Of a DNA stretch of 64,000 nucleotides, positions 40,944 to 49,900 are shown in pieces (position 1 is the first letter of the stretch; each line of letters starts with the position of its first letter). The position numbers and the translations under genes were made by a program. Origin of the DNA: Eoetvoesia sp035555955 (GTDB taxonomy: Bacteria > Pseudomonadota > Gammaproteobacteria > Burkholderiales > Burkholderiaceae_B); the NCBI RefSeq assembly GCF_035555955.1, contig NZ_DATMGA010000003.1, forward strand, positions 4,035 to 68,034. The letters are read 5' to 3'. A model generated the notes under the pieces. The model was not told the origin of the DNA, did no database searches, and saw nothing but the letters and a program-made list of their open reading frames with translations.

Positions 40944-43643
40944 ATGCGTACCGATGCCGTACCCACCATTTCCCGCCACGACTACCAGCCATACCCCTAC
41001 CGCCTCCCCCAGGTCGAGCTGTTTTTCGACCTGGACGAGAAGCAGACGCGTGTCCGGACCGAGCTTTCCTTCGAGCGCGCCACCGCCGAAAACCAGCCCC
41101 TGGTGCTGAACGGGCAAGACCTGGTCCTGGAATCCGTCGCCCTGGACGGACGCGCTCTGGCGGCCGGCGAATACCAGCTCAACGATGAAACCCTCACCGT
41201 ATTTCCCACCGCCGCCGCCTTCACGCTAAGCATCGTCAGCCTGTGCCGGCCAGCCGACAACTCCACGCTGATGGGGCTGTACGTTTCGGGCGGCAATTTG
41301 TTCACGCAGTGCGAGGCCGAGGGCTTTCGCCGCATCACCTGGTTTCCCGACCGTCCCGACGTCATGTCGCGCTACCGCGTCACGCTCAGGGGCGACAAGT
41401 CCCGCTACCCTTTGCTGCTGTCCAACGGCAACCTGCTGGAAAGCCGCGAACTGCCCGGCGGCGCGCATGAGGCGCATTGGGAAGACCCCCACCCCAAGCC
41501 CTGCTACCTGTTCGCCCTGGTGGCCGGCGACTTCAGTTGCCGCGAACTGTCCACCAGCACAGCCAGCGGACGAAATGTCCTGCTTCAGGTATACAGCGAC
41601 CGGGGTTCCGAAGGCAAAACCGCCTGGGCGCTGGACAGCCTTGCGCGCGCCGTCAAATGGGATGAAACCCGCTTCGGGCTGGAACTGGACCTGGATCGCT
41701 TCATGGTGGTGGCAGCGCGGGACTTCAATATGGGGGCCATGGAAAACAAGGGCCTCAACATCTTCAATTCCTCGTATGTGCTGGCCGACCCCGATTCGGC
41801 CACCGATGCCAGCTTCCATGCCATCGAGGGCGTCATCGGGCACGAGTACTTCCACAACTGGACCGGCAACCGCGTAACCTGCCGCGACTGGTTCCAGCTT
41901 TCGCTCAAGGAAGGCCTTACGGTATTTCGCGACCAGGAATTCTCGGCCGACATGCAGGCGCGGGGGCTGCCCGCCGCCGAGGCCGCCAGCGCACGCGCCG
42001 TCAAGCGCATCGACGACGTCAGCGTGCTGCGCTCGGCGCAGTTCCCCGAAGACGCCGGCCCCATGGCCCACCCCATCCGGCCCGAAAGCTACCAGGAAAT
42101 CGGCAACTTCTACACTGCAACCGTGTATGAAAAAGGCGCCGAGGTCATACGCATGCAGCACACCCTGCTGGGCGAAGACGGTTTCCGGGCGGGCATGGAT
42201 GAATACTTTCGCCGCCACGACGGCAGCGCCGTCACCTGCGACGACTTCGTCAACGCCATGGAATCGGTCTACAGCAAGCGCAATCCTGGCAAAAACCTTG
42301 GCGTCTTCCGGCAATGGTATTCGCAGGCCGGAACGCCCCGCGTCAAGGTCGAGCTCGACTACGACGCCGCCGCGCAATCGTGCCGCATCACACTGTCGCA
42401 GCATTGCGATCCGGTCGGCATCGAAAAACTGCGCGAGCCGCCCGCCGCCAAGCCGCCCCTGCTGATTCCATTCGCCATAGGCCTGCTCGACCAGCAAGGC
42501 AACCCCATCCAGCTCGAGCTCGACGGCAAGGCGCAGGACACGGCCGTGCTGGAGTTCGACCAGGCAAGGCAAAGCTGGACGTTCCCCGGCATACCCGGCC
42601 AGCCCGTCCCCTCGCTGCTGCGCAATTTCTCGGCGCCGGTCATCGTCGAATACGACTACACCAGCGCCCAGCTGAATCTGCTCGCCCGGCACGACCCCGA
42701 CCCTTTCGCCCGCTGGGAAGCCGGCCAGGAGCTGGCCACCCGCCAATTGCTCAAGATCATCGCGGCAATCCAGGCCAAGGCCGCGCCAGGCGTCGACCAG
42801 GATTTCATCGACGCCTGGCGCGCGGTGCTGCAAGATACCCAGCTAACCCCCGCCTACCGTACCCGCGCACTGACCTTGCCCGGCGAAAAAATCCTCATGG
42901 AAAAAACCGCCCCCATGGACCCGGTTGCCGTGGCCGAAGCGCGCCGGTATTTGCGCGAAGCCCTCGGCCAGGCCTTGGCGCCGCTATGGCTCGACGCGTA
43001 CCGTTCCGCCAGCGACCCCGACAGCCAGGCGCCCTACACGCCCGATGCGCTGTCGTCGGGGCGCCGCGCGCTCAAGAACCTGGGGCTCGCCTACCTCATG
43101 GCCGGCAAGCATCCTCATGCCCAGGACATGGCTCTCAAGCAGTTCCGCGAAGCCCGCAACATGACGGACCGCATGGGCGGGCTTTCAGCCCTGGTTCATT
43201 ACGGCGACGCCGCCGCCAGCGCCCAGGCCCTGGCCGACTTCTACGGGCAATGGCAACATGACCCCCTGGTGGTCGACCGCTGGTTCACGCTTCAGGCCAC
43301 CGCCCCCGCAACGCATGTTGCCACGGTGCGCGCGCTCATGGCTCACCCTGCGTTCACTTTGCGCAATCCCAACCGCGCGCGCTCGCTTATTTTCCAGTTC
43401 TGCATGAACAACCTGTCGAACGCGCACTCGCCCGAGGGCTACGAGTTCTGGGCGGACCAGGTCATCGCCTTGAACGACCTCAACCCCGAAATCGCGGCGC
43501 GCCTCGCACGCGCCTACGACAACTGGTCGCGCTATATTCCTGCCAACCGCGATGCCATCAGGCAAAGCTACGAACGCATCCAACAACATCCTTCGCTCTC
43601 GCGCAATGTCGCCGAGATCGTGACCAAAGCCTTAAAAGTCTAG
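40944..43643 (+). CDS. pepN: Aminopeptidase N (M1 family)
   Basis: 899 residues. Zinc motif HEYFH at 300-304 with the second glutamate at 323 (LKEG). Exopeptidase motif GAMEN at 264-268. C-terminal helical domain of the long bacterial PepN type (about 550-899). ATG at 40944 chosen (MRTDAVPTISRHDYQPYPY); the frame is open 61 codons upstream without similarity. Followed 12 bases later by fbp. Confidence 0.97.
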   Translation: MRTDAVPTISRHDYQPYPYRLPQVELFFDLDEKQTRVRTELSFERATAENQPLVLNGQDLVLESVALDGRALAAGEYQLNDETLTVFPTAAAFTLSIVSLCRPADNSTLMGLYVSGGNLFTQCEAEGFRRITWFPDRPDVMSRYRVTLRGDKSRYPLLLSNGNLLESRELPGGAHEAHWEDPHPKPCYLFALVAGDFSCRELSTSTASGRNVLLQVYSDRGSEGKTAWALDSLARAVKWDETRFGLELDLDRFMVVAARDFNMGAMENKGLNIFNSSYVLADPDSATDASFHAIEGVIGHEYFHNWTGNRVTCRDWFQLSLKEGLTVFRDQEFSADMQARGLPAAEAASARAVKRIDDVSVLRSAQFPEDAGPMAHPIRPESYQEIGNFYTATVYEKGAEVIRMQHTLLGEDGFRAGMDEYFRRHDGSAVTCDDFVNAMESVYSKRNPGKNLGVFRQWYSQAGTPRVKVELDYDAAAQSCRITLSQHCDPVGIEKLREPPAAKPPLLIPFAIGLLDQQGNPIQLELDGKAQDTAVLEFDQARQSWTFPGIPGQPVPSLLRNFSAPVIVEYDYTSAQLNLLARHDPDPFARWEAGQELATRQLLKIIAAIQAKAAPGVDQDFIDAWRAVLQDTQLTPAYRTRALTLPGEKILMEKTAPMDPVAVAEARRYLREALGQALAPLWLDAYRSASDPDSQAPYTPDALSSGRRALKNLGLAYLMAGKHPHAQDMALKQFREARNMTDRMGGLSALVHYGDAAASAQALADFYGQWQHDPLVVDRWFTLQATAPATHVATVRALMAHPAFTLRNPNRARSLIFQFCMNNLSNAHSPEGYEFWADQVIALNDLNPEIAARLARAYDNWSRYIPANRDAIRQSYERIQQHPSLSRNVAEIVTKALKV

Positions 43644-43655
43644 CCGGAGCCCAAC

Positions 43656-44666
43656 TTGAAACGTAAAACACTTACTCAGTACCTGGTTGAACAACAACGC
43701 AGCGGCCAGGCCGTCACGGCCGAACTGCGGCTGCTCATCGAAACCGTCGCGCGCGCGTGCAAAGCTATTGGACACGCCGTCGGCAAAGGCGCCCTGGGCG
43801 GGGTGCTGGGCAGCCTGGAAACCGAGAACGTGCAGGGCGAGGTTCAGAAAAAGCTGGATGTGCTGTCCAACGAAATCCTGCTCGAAGCCAACGAATGGGG
43901 CGGCAACCTGATGGCCATGGCTTCCGAGGAAATGGAAACCATACACCGCATTCCCAATGAATACCCGAAGGGCGGCTACCTGCTGCTGTTCGACCCCCTG
44001 GACGGCTCTTCGAACATCGACGTAAACGTTTCCATCGGCACTATCTTCTCGGTATTGCGCGCCCCCGAGGCCGCCAAAACGCGCGAGGTCGAAGAAGCCG
44101 ACTTCCTGCAGCCGGGCACGCAGCAAGTGGCCGCCGGCTATGCCGTCTATGGGCCGCAAAGCATGCTGGTTCTGACAGTGGGCTCGGGCGTGGCGGGCTT
44201 TACGCTGGACCGCGAAATGGGCACCTGGGTCATGACCGCCGAAAACATGGCCATTCCCGAAGACACCAGCGAATTCGCCATCAATATGTCCAACATGCGG
44301 CACTGGGAAGAGCCTGTCAAGCGCTATATCGACGACTGCCTGGCCGGTGAAACCGGCCCTCTGGGCAAGAACTACAACATGCGCTGGATCGCCTCCATGG
44401 TGGCCGACGTGCATCGCATCATGACGCGCGGCGGCATCTTCATGTACCCGCGCGACCAGCGCGCCTCGGGCAAAAAAGGCAAGCTGCGCCTCATGTACGA
44501 AGCCAACCCTATGAGCTTCATAGTAGAACAGGCCGGCGGCGCCTCCATCGACGGCGACCAACGCATCCTCGACACCCAGCCCTCGGCCCTGCACCAGCGC
44601 ATCGGCGTGGTGCTGGGCTCGAAAAACGAAGTCGAGCGCGTGCGGCGCTATCACCAGGAAGATTGA
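43656..44666 (+). CDS. fbp: Class I fructose-1,6-bisphosphatase
   Basis: Gluconeogenic phosphatase. 336 residues. Active-site signature LFDPLDGSSNIDVNVSIGTIFSVL near 110-133, and MYPRDQRASGKKGKLRLMYEANPM near 265. The start codon is TTG at 43656, supported by GGAG 6 bases upstream and the family beginning MKRKTLTQYLVEQQR. Its 3' end overlaps the convergent hydrolase gene by 16 bases. Confidence 0.97.
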   Translation: MKRKTLTQYLVEQQRSGQAVTAELRLLIETVARACKAIGHAVGKGALGGVLGSLETENVQGEVQKKLDVLSNEILLEANEWGGNLMAMASEEMETIHRIPNEYPKGGYLLLFDPLDGSSNIDVNVSIGTIFSVLRAPEAAKTREVEEADFLQPGTQQVAAGYAVYGPQSMLVLTVGSGVAGFTLDREMGTWVMTAENMAIPEDTSEFAINMSNMRHWEEPVKRYIDDCLAGETGPLGKNYNMRWIASMVADVHRIMTRGGIFMYPRDQRASGKKGKLRLMYEANPMSFIVEQAGGASIDGDQRILDTQPSALHQRIGVVLGSKNEVERVRRYHQED

Positions 44667-45418
44667 CGCTCCCGGCCTCGAAGAAACTCCTGCACAACCC
44701 GGGCAAACTCGTCGGGCTGTTCGATATGCGGGGCATGCCCCGCATTCGGTATGGTATGCAGGCTCGCGCACGATAATGAATCCGCCAGAGTTTGCGAAAC
44801 AGCGGCTCCGGTTACCTGATCATCCTCACCGCATAGAACGAGCGTCGGTGCCTGGATCGATGCAAGCCAAGGCCTGGCGTCCGTAGCGGCAATGGTTTTG
44901 GCAACCGCCATATACCCATCGGGACGCGCGCGGCGCATATGCCGTGCTATTTCCTCGACGATTTGCGTCGATGCGCCTGGGGCCGCAATCTCGGCGGCCC
45001 TTTGCATGCTTATCGTTTGAAGGCTTTGCGACAAGCCAAGCCGTCCTTGCAGCCATTTCTCTCGTTCGCGGTCGGCCAAATAGGCCCGGCCTAGGGTCGC
45101 ATCCGCGAGCACCAGCGAACGCACCAGCCGAGGATGATAATGGGCCAAGGCAAGCGCGAGCAGGGCTCCGAACGAAACGCCAAGCACATGCGAAGGCTCT
45201 TCGTCCAGCAAGTCCACCACGGCATCCAGGATGGGCGTCAGCCCCTCGCCAACGGGAGAAGGAGAATCGCCATAACCCGGCAAATCAGGTGCGAGGCAGG
45301 TGAAATCCGCAGCCAGCCTTGCCATTTGTTTGTCCCAGGCCGTCGCGCTCGCGCCGATGCCATGCAGCAAAAGAAGCCGCGGTCCGCGCCCAGCACGCAG
45401 AGCATGCAGTTTTGTCAT
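44651..45418 (-). CDS. Alpha/beta hydrolase, meta-cleavage product hydrolase type
   Basis: 255 residues. Oxyanion-hole motif LLLHGIGASATAW, nucleophile elbow GVSFG (Ser about 84), acid Asp in CGEDDQVT and catalytic His in NAGHAPHIEQP. This is the layout of MhpC/BphD-like enzymes that hydrolyse ring-fission products, which suits the neighbouring extradiol dioxygenase. ATG at 45418; an in-frame TTG at 45424 overlaps the SDR stop. Coupled to the SDR gene upstream. Confidence 0.83.
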   Translation of the reverse strand: MTKLHALRAGRGPRLLLLHGIGASATAWDKQMARLAADFTCLAPDLPGYGDSPSPVGEGLTPILDAVVDLLDEEPSHVLGVSFGALLALALAHYHPRLVRSLVLADATLGRAYLADREREKWLQGRLGLSQSLQTISMQRAAEIAAPGASTQIVEEIARHMRRARPDGYMAVAKTIAATDARPWLASIQAPTLVLCGEDDQVTGAAVSQTLADSLSCASLHTIPNAGHAPHIEQPDEFARVVQEFLRGRERQSSW

Positions 45419-45420
45419 GT

Positions 45421-46134
45421 TCAAATACCCGTCAGTTCACCGCCGTCGACCAGGAATCCCGTACCCGTGACATAGCTGGTTGCCTCACCGCACAATGACG
45501 CCACAAAATGCCCAAAATCATCTGGCCGGCCAATCACGCGATCCTTGACCCCCAGCTCGATTGCTCGCCCGGTTTCGTGCGGACCGGCGAAGACCGCATT
45601 GATCGTGATCCCGCTCTCATAAAGCTTGGGCGCGGCGCTCTTGGCCCAGGCCCATAAAGCGCTACGCGCAGCCGCCGACAGGCAAAGGAACGGCTTGGGC
45701 GCCCTGACGCTGGTCGAGGAAATGATGACAATGCGGCCCCATTCGCCCTTTTGCATGGCCGCACTGGCGCTTCGTACCAGCCTCACCGCAGGATAGAATG
45801 TGGATTCGAAAGCAGAGGCGAAGTCTGCATCGCTGGCCTGCATGGGCAGCAGCGCAGGCGGCCCGGGCGTATTGACGATAGCCACGTCCAGGCGCCCGAA
45901 CTGCTCCAGCGCGGCCTCGACCGCCATTTGCGGCAATGCCGGATCCCTCAGGTCGCCGGCCACCACCTTGCACCGGCCGGGGTGGATCGACTCGATCTCA
46001 TCCAGCTCCGCGCTGGGACGCGCAACGACAAGCATTTTGGCGCCTTCGTCCGCCAATGCGCTGGCCACGGCTCGCCCCAGGCCTCGTGAGGCTCCGGTAA
46101 CCAGGGCGACTTTATCCTTCAATCCAAGATCCAT
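45421..46134 (-). CDS. SDR-family protein lacking the canonical catalytic tyrosine
   Basis: 237 residues. Rossmann motif TGASRGLG (about 13-20) and an NTPGPP segment where most SDRs have NNAG. Where YxxxK is expected, the protein reads FLCLSAAARSALWAWAKSAA: the Tyr is absent and Lys is replaced by Arg. A known SDR subgroup resembling beta-ketoacyl reductases has this pattern. It may be a reductase with altered chemistry or a non-catalytic binder. ATG at 46134 after AAGGGA. Divergent from the gntR gene. Confidence 0.8.
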   Translation of the reverse strand: MDLGLKDKVALVTGASRGLGRAVASALADEGAKMLVVARPSAELDEIESIHPGRCKVVAGDLRDPALPQMAVEAALEQFGRLDVAIVNTPGPPALLPMQASDADFASAFESTFYPAVRLVRSASAAMQKGEWGRIVIISSTSVRAPKPFLCLSAAARSALWAWAKSAAPKLYESGITINAVFAGPHETGRAIELGVKDRVIGRPDDFGHFVASLCGEATSYVTGTGFLVDGGELTGI

Positions 46135-46161
46135 GAATTTCCCTTGTAACGTCTCATGGAT

Positions 46162-46184
46162 GCGTAGAATGTGACATACTACGC
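46162..46184. promoter_or_regulatory. Palindrome in the SDR/gntR divergent promoter
   Basis: GCGTAG, 11 bases, CTACGC. It includes GTAGAAT and ATACTAC, related to the GTATTCTA repeats in the other promoter region of this cluster (50731-50767). Likely the binding site of the GntR regulator encoded at 46221. Confidence 0.6.
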
Positions 46185-46220
46185 GCACCACAAGACTTTC
46201 TCTAGTAACTCAAACCTGCA

Positions 46221-46901
46221 ATGTCAAAGCTCAATAGCCTAGTCCGCTCCGAATCCCTCGCTCAGCAAGGCTACAAAGCCATCCGCCGCGCGATTCGCGA
46301 TGGCAAGATTCCCAGAGGACAGTTCTTTTCCGAAAGTACTCTCGCCGAATCGCTGGGCGTTTCCCGCACTCCCGTTCGCGAGGCTTTGCTGAACCTGTAT
46401 CGCGACGGCGTTGTGGAAATCGTTCCCAAACGCGGCTACCGCCTCATCGACCTGGACGAGGCCGCCATCAGCGAAATACGCCTTCTCCGGGTCGCCCTGG
46501 AGCAAATCGTGGTGGATCGCCTGTGCAAAACGGCAACCCCCGACGACATCAAGGAATTGCGTACCATTCTGAAAGGTGCGGGAGACAGCCGGGAAGACAT
46601 GTACACCATCGACGAAACCTTCCATATCCGGATGGCCGAAATGGCGAACCTGCATCAGATCCGCCAAGAACTGATGAGCGTACGGGGGAAAATGTATTTG
46701 ATCGCCAGCGGTGCACGCCTCACCTCGCTGCGCGACGAAAACGTTGCCAGGGAACACTCCGAGCTCGTCGATGCTCTTGAGCAACACGACCCTAAGAAAG
46801 CCCGGCGCCTGATAAGCAGTCATGTAGAACGCTCTATCGATTCTTTTGTGGAAGCCCGCGCCGAGCTTCTGGAACGGAACTGGCTCGATCCACTTTCCTG
46901 A
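46221..46901 (+). CDS. GntR-family (FCD) regulator of the second aromatic cluster
   Basis: 226 residues. Winged helix about 15-80, with FSESTLAESLGVSRTPVREALLNLYRDGVVEIVPKRGYRL. FCD effector domain about 88-215, with the metal/ligand-binding histidines in ETFHIRMAEM, AREHSELV and SSHVERS. It is surrounded by catabolic genes on the other strand. Sites in both promoter regions point to local regulation. Its 3' end overlaps the LigA-like gene by 68 bases. Confidence 0.87.
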   Translation: MSKLNSLVRSESLAQQGYKAIRRAIRDGKIPRGQFFSESTLAESLGVSRTPVREALLNLYRDGVVEIVPKRGYRLIDLDEAAISEIRLLRVALEQIVVDRLCKTATPDDIKELRTILKGAGDSREDMYTIDETFHIRMAEMANLHQIRQELMSVRGKMYLIASGARLTSLRDENVAREHSELVDALEQHDPKKARRLISSHVERSIDSFVEARAELLERNWLDPLS

Positions 46902-47151
46902 GCTCAGCTTCGGTTATGCATGCGTAGTAGCGTTCCATGGACCAGCCCACGGCGCGCGAGAAATAGAGCAGGGCCATGGGAGAAACCCCTGCCAGCCACA
47001 AAGCGCCGATATCCCGCTCGCGCACGGCGGCGCGCAAGGCATCCGGCAACGACGCCGCGGCGATCACGTCTTCGCTGCTTTTTTCATAGGCCTCTTTCAA
47101 ATGGCCGCGCGTGATGTCGATCAGAAATTGGGTGACCACGCTTTCCTTCAT
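46834..47151 (-). CDS. LigA-like small subunit
   Basis: 105 residues, shorter than classical LigA. The helical stretch AVRERDIGALWLAGVSPMALLYFSRAVGWSMERYYACI fits the LigA-type closing subunit. Coupled to the LigB-like gene by ATGA. The tail of about 22 codons lies within the gntR gene on the opposite strand. Low similarity in the tail (VDRASSVPEARRGLPQKNR) suggests it is not functional in itself. Confidence 0.7.
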   Translation of the reverse strand: MKESVVTQFLIDITRGHLKEAYEKSSEDVIAAASLPDALRAAVRERDIGALWLAGVSPMALLYFSRAVGWSMERYYACITEAELRKVDRASSVPEARRGLPQKNR

Positions 47152-47963
47152 AAAGACTCCCACAACATCTGATACACGCCCGTGTACCACCCCGGCACAT
47201 AGGGAATGGCCGTGACAACCTCGGCGCGGCTGGAGCCCATGGCCGCCGCAGCCGCAATCCAACTGCGAATCTCGTGCGTACCATTGCCGCGGGCATCGAG
47301 CGCACTGTCCGGATATGCGCAGGCCTTGCCCAGGTCACCCGCGACGAGAGCATCGACAAACTCCGCATCGAACCGCGGATCGTTGCGATCCATGCCCGGC
47401 TGGCCGACCGCGTGCGAAATACCTCCGGTGGCAAGCATCCCCACGCGCCGCCCCATGCCGTTCTGCCGCAAAGCGGCAGCGACCGCGGCCCCAAGCTCCC
47501 TGCATCGCCGCAACGTCGGCAAGGGAGGAAACAAAGTATTGATGATCACGGGCACGATGCGGACATCGGCTGAGACCTTTAATTGCTGCAAGGGCAAAGT
47601 CGTGCCGTGATCCAGCTGGAGCTCGCTGGAATGGGCGGGATCCAGGCCATTCGCGTACAGGCACTCTACAAGAGCGCATGCCAGCTCCGGGTCGCCAGGC
47701 CTCGCCACAGGTTCGAGCCTGAACTGCGGCTCGGGAAAAGAGGCGTGCACGGCGCCTGTCCCGATGATGAAAGCCGGCGCCATCCGCGGCTGGAGATTCA
47801 CGATGTGCTCGCTGGTGAACACAATGAGTGTCTCCACATCCGCATCGGCGAAAGCCTTGCCGATGCGCTCAAAGCCTCGATGCGTCGCATCGCGGTGCTC
47901 GGGTCCCGCCTGCTCGGGCCAGGCGGTCATGTAAGGGAAATGGACGGTAGCGGCGGCAATCAT
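47148..47963 (-). CDS. Class III extradiol dioxygenase, LigB-like
   Basis: 271 residues. Ligand pattern His8, His53 (TSEHIVN), His184 (GGISHAVG) and Glu231 (THEIRSW) parallels LigB. Only weakly similar to the LigB-like protein at 7152-8021, so this is a separate cassette with a different substrate. Gene order Rieske alpha, beta, LigB, LigA along the transcript: dihydroxylation then ring opening. 13 bases after the beta subunit gene. Confidence 0.85.
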   Translation of the reverse strand: MIAAATVHFPYMTAWPEQAGPEHRDATHRGFERIGKAFADADVETLIVFTSEHIVNLQPRMAPAFIIGTGAVHASFPEPQFRLEPVARPGDPELACALVECLYANGLDPAHSSELQLDHGTTLPLQQLKVSADVRIVPVIINTLFPPLPTLRRCRELGAAVAAALRQNGMGRRVGMLATGGISHAVGQPGMDRNDPRFDAEFVDALVAGDLGKACAYPDSALDARGNGTHEIRSWIAAAAAMGSSRAEVVTAIPYVPGWYTGVYQMLWESL

Positions 47964-47976
47964 CGGGCATCCTGTT

Positions 47977-48483
47977 TCAGAAAAATACGCTCAAGCCCTG
48001 GTTTCCGAGCGCCTGCCTATCAAGAACGACCCGCCGGTTCAGCAGGCGAAAACTGTGCTCGCCATCCTTGAGCGACAACAAGTCGGTGCGTCCGCCGCTG
48101 AATTGCTGTTCCATGTTCCAGCGATATTGCAGAAGCAGAAGATTGCTTCGAACAACGATCAGCCCATCATCCTGCGCGGCAATGTCAACCACTTGAATGA
48201 AATAGCGCAATCGCGATGGAGGCTGCTCCACCCACGACAGCTTGCTTTCCAGCTTGGCGACACGCGCCCTGAGCAGCTCCAGGTTCTCGTCGTAGTAGCC
48301 AAGCTCGTCCTCGCTGCTTATCAGTCCATTCAGCGTAGAGGTCGTAACGGGAACCCGGTAACTGATTTGCTCATCCATGAGCTCCAGCCATTCCCGGTAG
48401 CGTCGATCCTGCAGGAGCAAGGTTTCGCGACGATAGAAATTTTCTACCGCCGTCCATAATTGGGTATTCAATACGTCGGTCAT
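47977..48483 (-). CDS. Ring-hydroxylating dioxygenase beta subunit
   Basis: 168 residues, normal for the small subunit of alpha3-beta3 Rieske dioxygenases (BphA2/XylY-like). Contains AVENFYRRETLLLQDRRYREWLELMDEQISYRVPV near the N-terminus and the C-terminal RLLNRRVVLDRQALGNQGLSVFF. It is structural and influences substrate range. Next to the alpha subunit, 14 bases after its stop. Confidence 0.92.
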   Translation of the reverse strand: MTDVLNTQLWTAVENFYRRETLLLQDRRYREWLELMDEQISYRVPVTTSTLNGLISSEDELGYYDENLELLRARVAKLESKLSWVEQPPSRLRYFIQVVDIAAQDDGLIVVRSNLLLLQYRWNMEQQFSGGRTDLLSLKDGEHSFRLLNRRVVLDRQALGNQGLSVFF

Positions 48484-48497
48484 TGTTCTTCCTGCGT

Positions 48498-49859
48498 TCA
48501 GGGCTTGCGATCAGGGCCGATCATTTGCGCGGCGTAGTGCCGGTAGAACGCCCGCTGGTTGGCTTCAGTCATCAGGATATCGCTGGTACTGCCAGGGAAA
48601 GGCGGCCCATAACGAGACGAGGTCGGCGCTTCGCGGCCCACTCCCATCTGGTAATTGAATCTCCCCTGCCGCCCGATATGGCCGCGCAAATTATCCTGGA
48701 CACTCTGCCAGACATCCCCATCGTCCTGTTCGAAAATACCCCCGGGCCCGAAGGCAAGGGAATACTGCTTGCGAACGGCCGCTTTGAGCGCGGACGGCAT
48801 GGCTTTGTCGACCAGGCACCAGGAATGCACCTCGATCTTGTCCACTCCGCGCGGATGCCATACGCGGAAGGTGCGGAAACGCGCAGTATCCATGAAAGAC
48901 ATGTTGGGGAAAATCGTGCCCACGCCTATCGGCACGAAGGCCGAGGCGGACTCGCCGTATTTGGCCACCAGCTCGCTGCGCATCTGCGCCATGAAGGCAT
49001 CGTAGTCGGTCTTGACGGCCGTACCCTGCTGCGCGCCCCCGCGCTCGCTGCCAATGGAATGGCCATTGCCGGTTTGAATGCAGTAGCCATCATTGCTCAA
49101 TCGGCTCCGGTAACCCATCTCCACGCCGGCGCCATGCGTGGAAGAAACGTGGTAGTGATCTCCAGCGAAGTTCTCCGACGGTATCTTCCAGTTCACATTG
49201 ATGGTCCATTGATGAACGCCGCCAATCAGTTCCGTGCCGCCATCCATGCGGTTCAACATCAGCTCCAGGTAGAACGTCATATCGCCAAGGTATTCGCGCA
49301 AGGTCGGCGCCTGCGGATCCCAGCTCGCGAAAATCATTCCGCCAAAGCTGTCGACATGAGGCGCCTCCCGCAAGCCGAGCTGGCTGCGATCGAGTTTGTC
49401 GCCATAGACCGATCCCATGCGCGGCACGGACGCCAGCTCACCTTCGGTGTTGAAAGCCCACGCGTGGTAGGGGCACTTGAACATCGTCGCCACGCCGGCA
49501 TCCACCCGGCACACCTTGGCCCCGCGATGGCTGCAACTATTGAGGTATACCCTCAAGCGGCCAGTCTTGTCTCGCACGACAATCACCGGATCCTCGCCCA
49601 TGGTGGTCGTAATGAACGATCCGTTTGTCTGCAAAGCGCTTTCATGGCCAAGATATAGCCAGCATTTTGCAAAAATCCGCTCTTGCTCCAGGCGATAAAG
49701 GCTTTCGTCGACGAAAATGCGGCGATCGACGGAAGATCCATCGGAAGCCATAATATCTCCGGCCCGATATTCCCCCAACGCGGCATTCGCATCGATGAGA
49801 GGCGGTAGAGGCGTCGAGACGGCATCACACGATGTACTCGGGATATTGGGGTCACTCAT
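48498..49859 (-). CDS. Ring-hydroxylating dioxygenase alpha subunit
   Basis: 453 residues. Rieske cluster ligands Cys109/His111 (SCSHRG) and Cys129/His132 (CPYHAW). Mononuclear iron motif ENFAGDHYHVSSTH puts Asp234, His237 and His242 in the usual places, and the second Asp is near residue 388 (QDDGDVW). Converts an aromatic ring to a cis-dihydrodiol. No ferredoxin or reductase gene is present in the cluster, so electron-transfer partners must come from elsewhere. Confidence 0.93.
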   Translation of the reverse strand: MSDPNIPSTSCDAVSTPLPPLIDANAALGEYRAGDIMASDGSSVDRRIFVDESLYRLEQERIFAKCWLYLGHESALQTNGSFITTTMGEDPVIVVRDKTGRLRVYLNSCSHRGAKVCRVDAGVATMFKCPYHAWAFNTEGELASVPRMGSVYGDKLDRSQLGLREAPHVDSFGGMIFASWDPQAPTLREYLGDMTFYLELMLNRMDGGTELIGGVHQWTINVNWKIPSENFAGDHYHVSSTHGAGVEMGYRSRLSNDGYCIQTGNGHSIGSERGGAQQGTAVKTDYDAFMAQMRSELVAKYGESASAFVPIGVGTIFPNMSFMDTARFRTFRVWHPRGVDKIEVHSWCLVDKAMPSALKAAVRKQYSLAFGPGGIFEQDDGDVWQSVQDNLRGHIGRQGRFNYQMGVGREAPTSSRYGPPFPGSTSDILMTEANQRAFYRHYAAQMIGPDRKP

Positions 49860-49900
49860 TCTTTTTCCTCCAACGAAGATGATGTTCCGGACGCTCGCGC

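Noticed and set aside
41226..42833. 535-codon minus-strand frame
   Set aside because: Antisense of pepN; the pepN motifs are intact on the plus strand.
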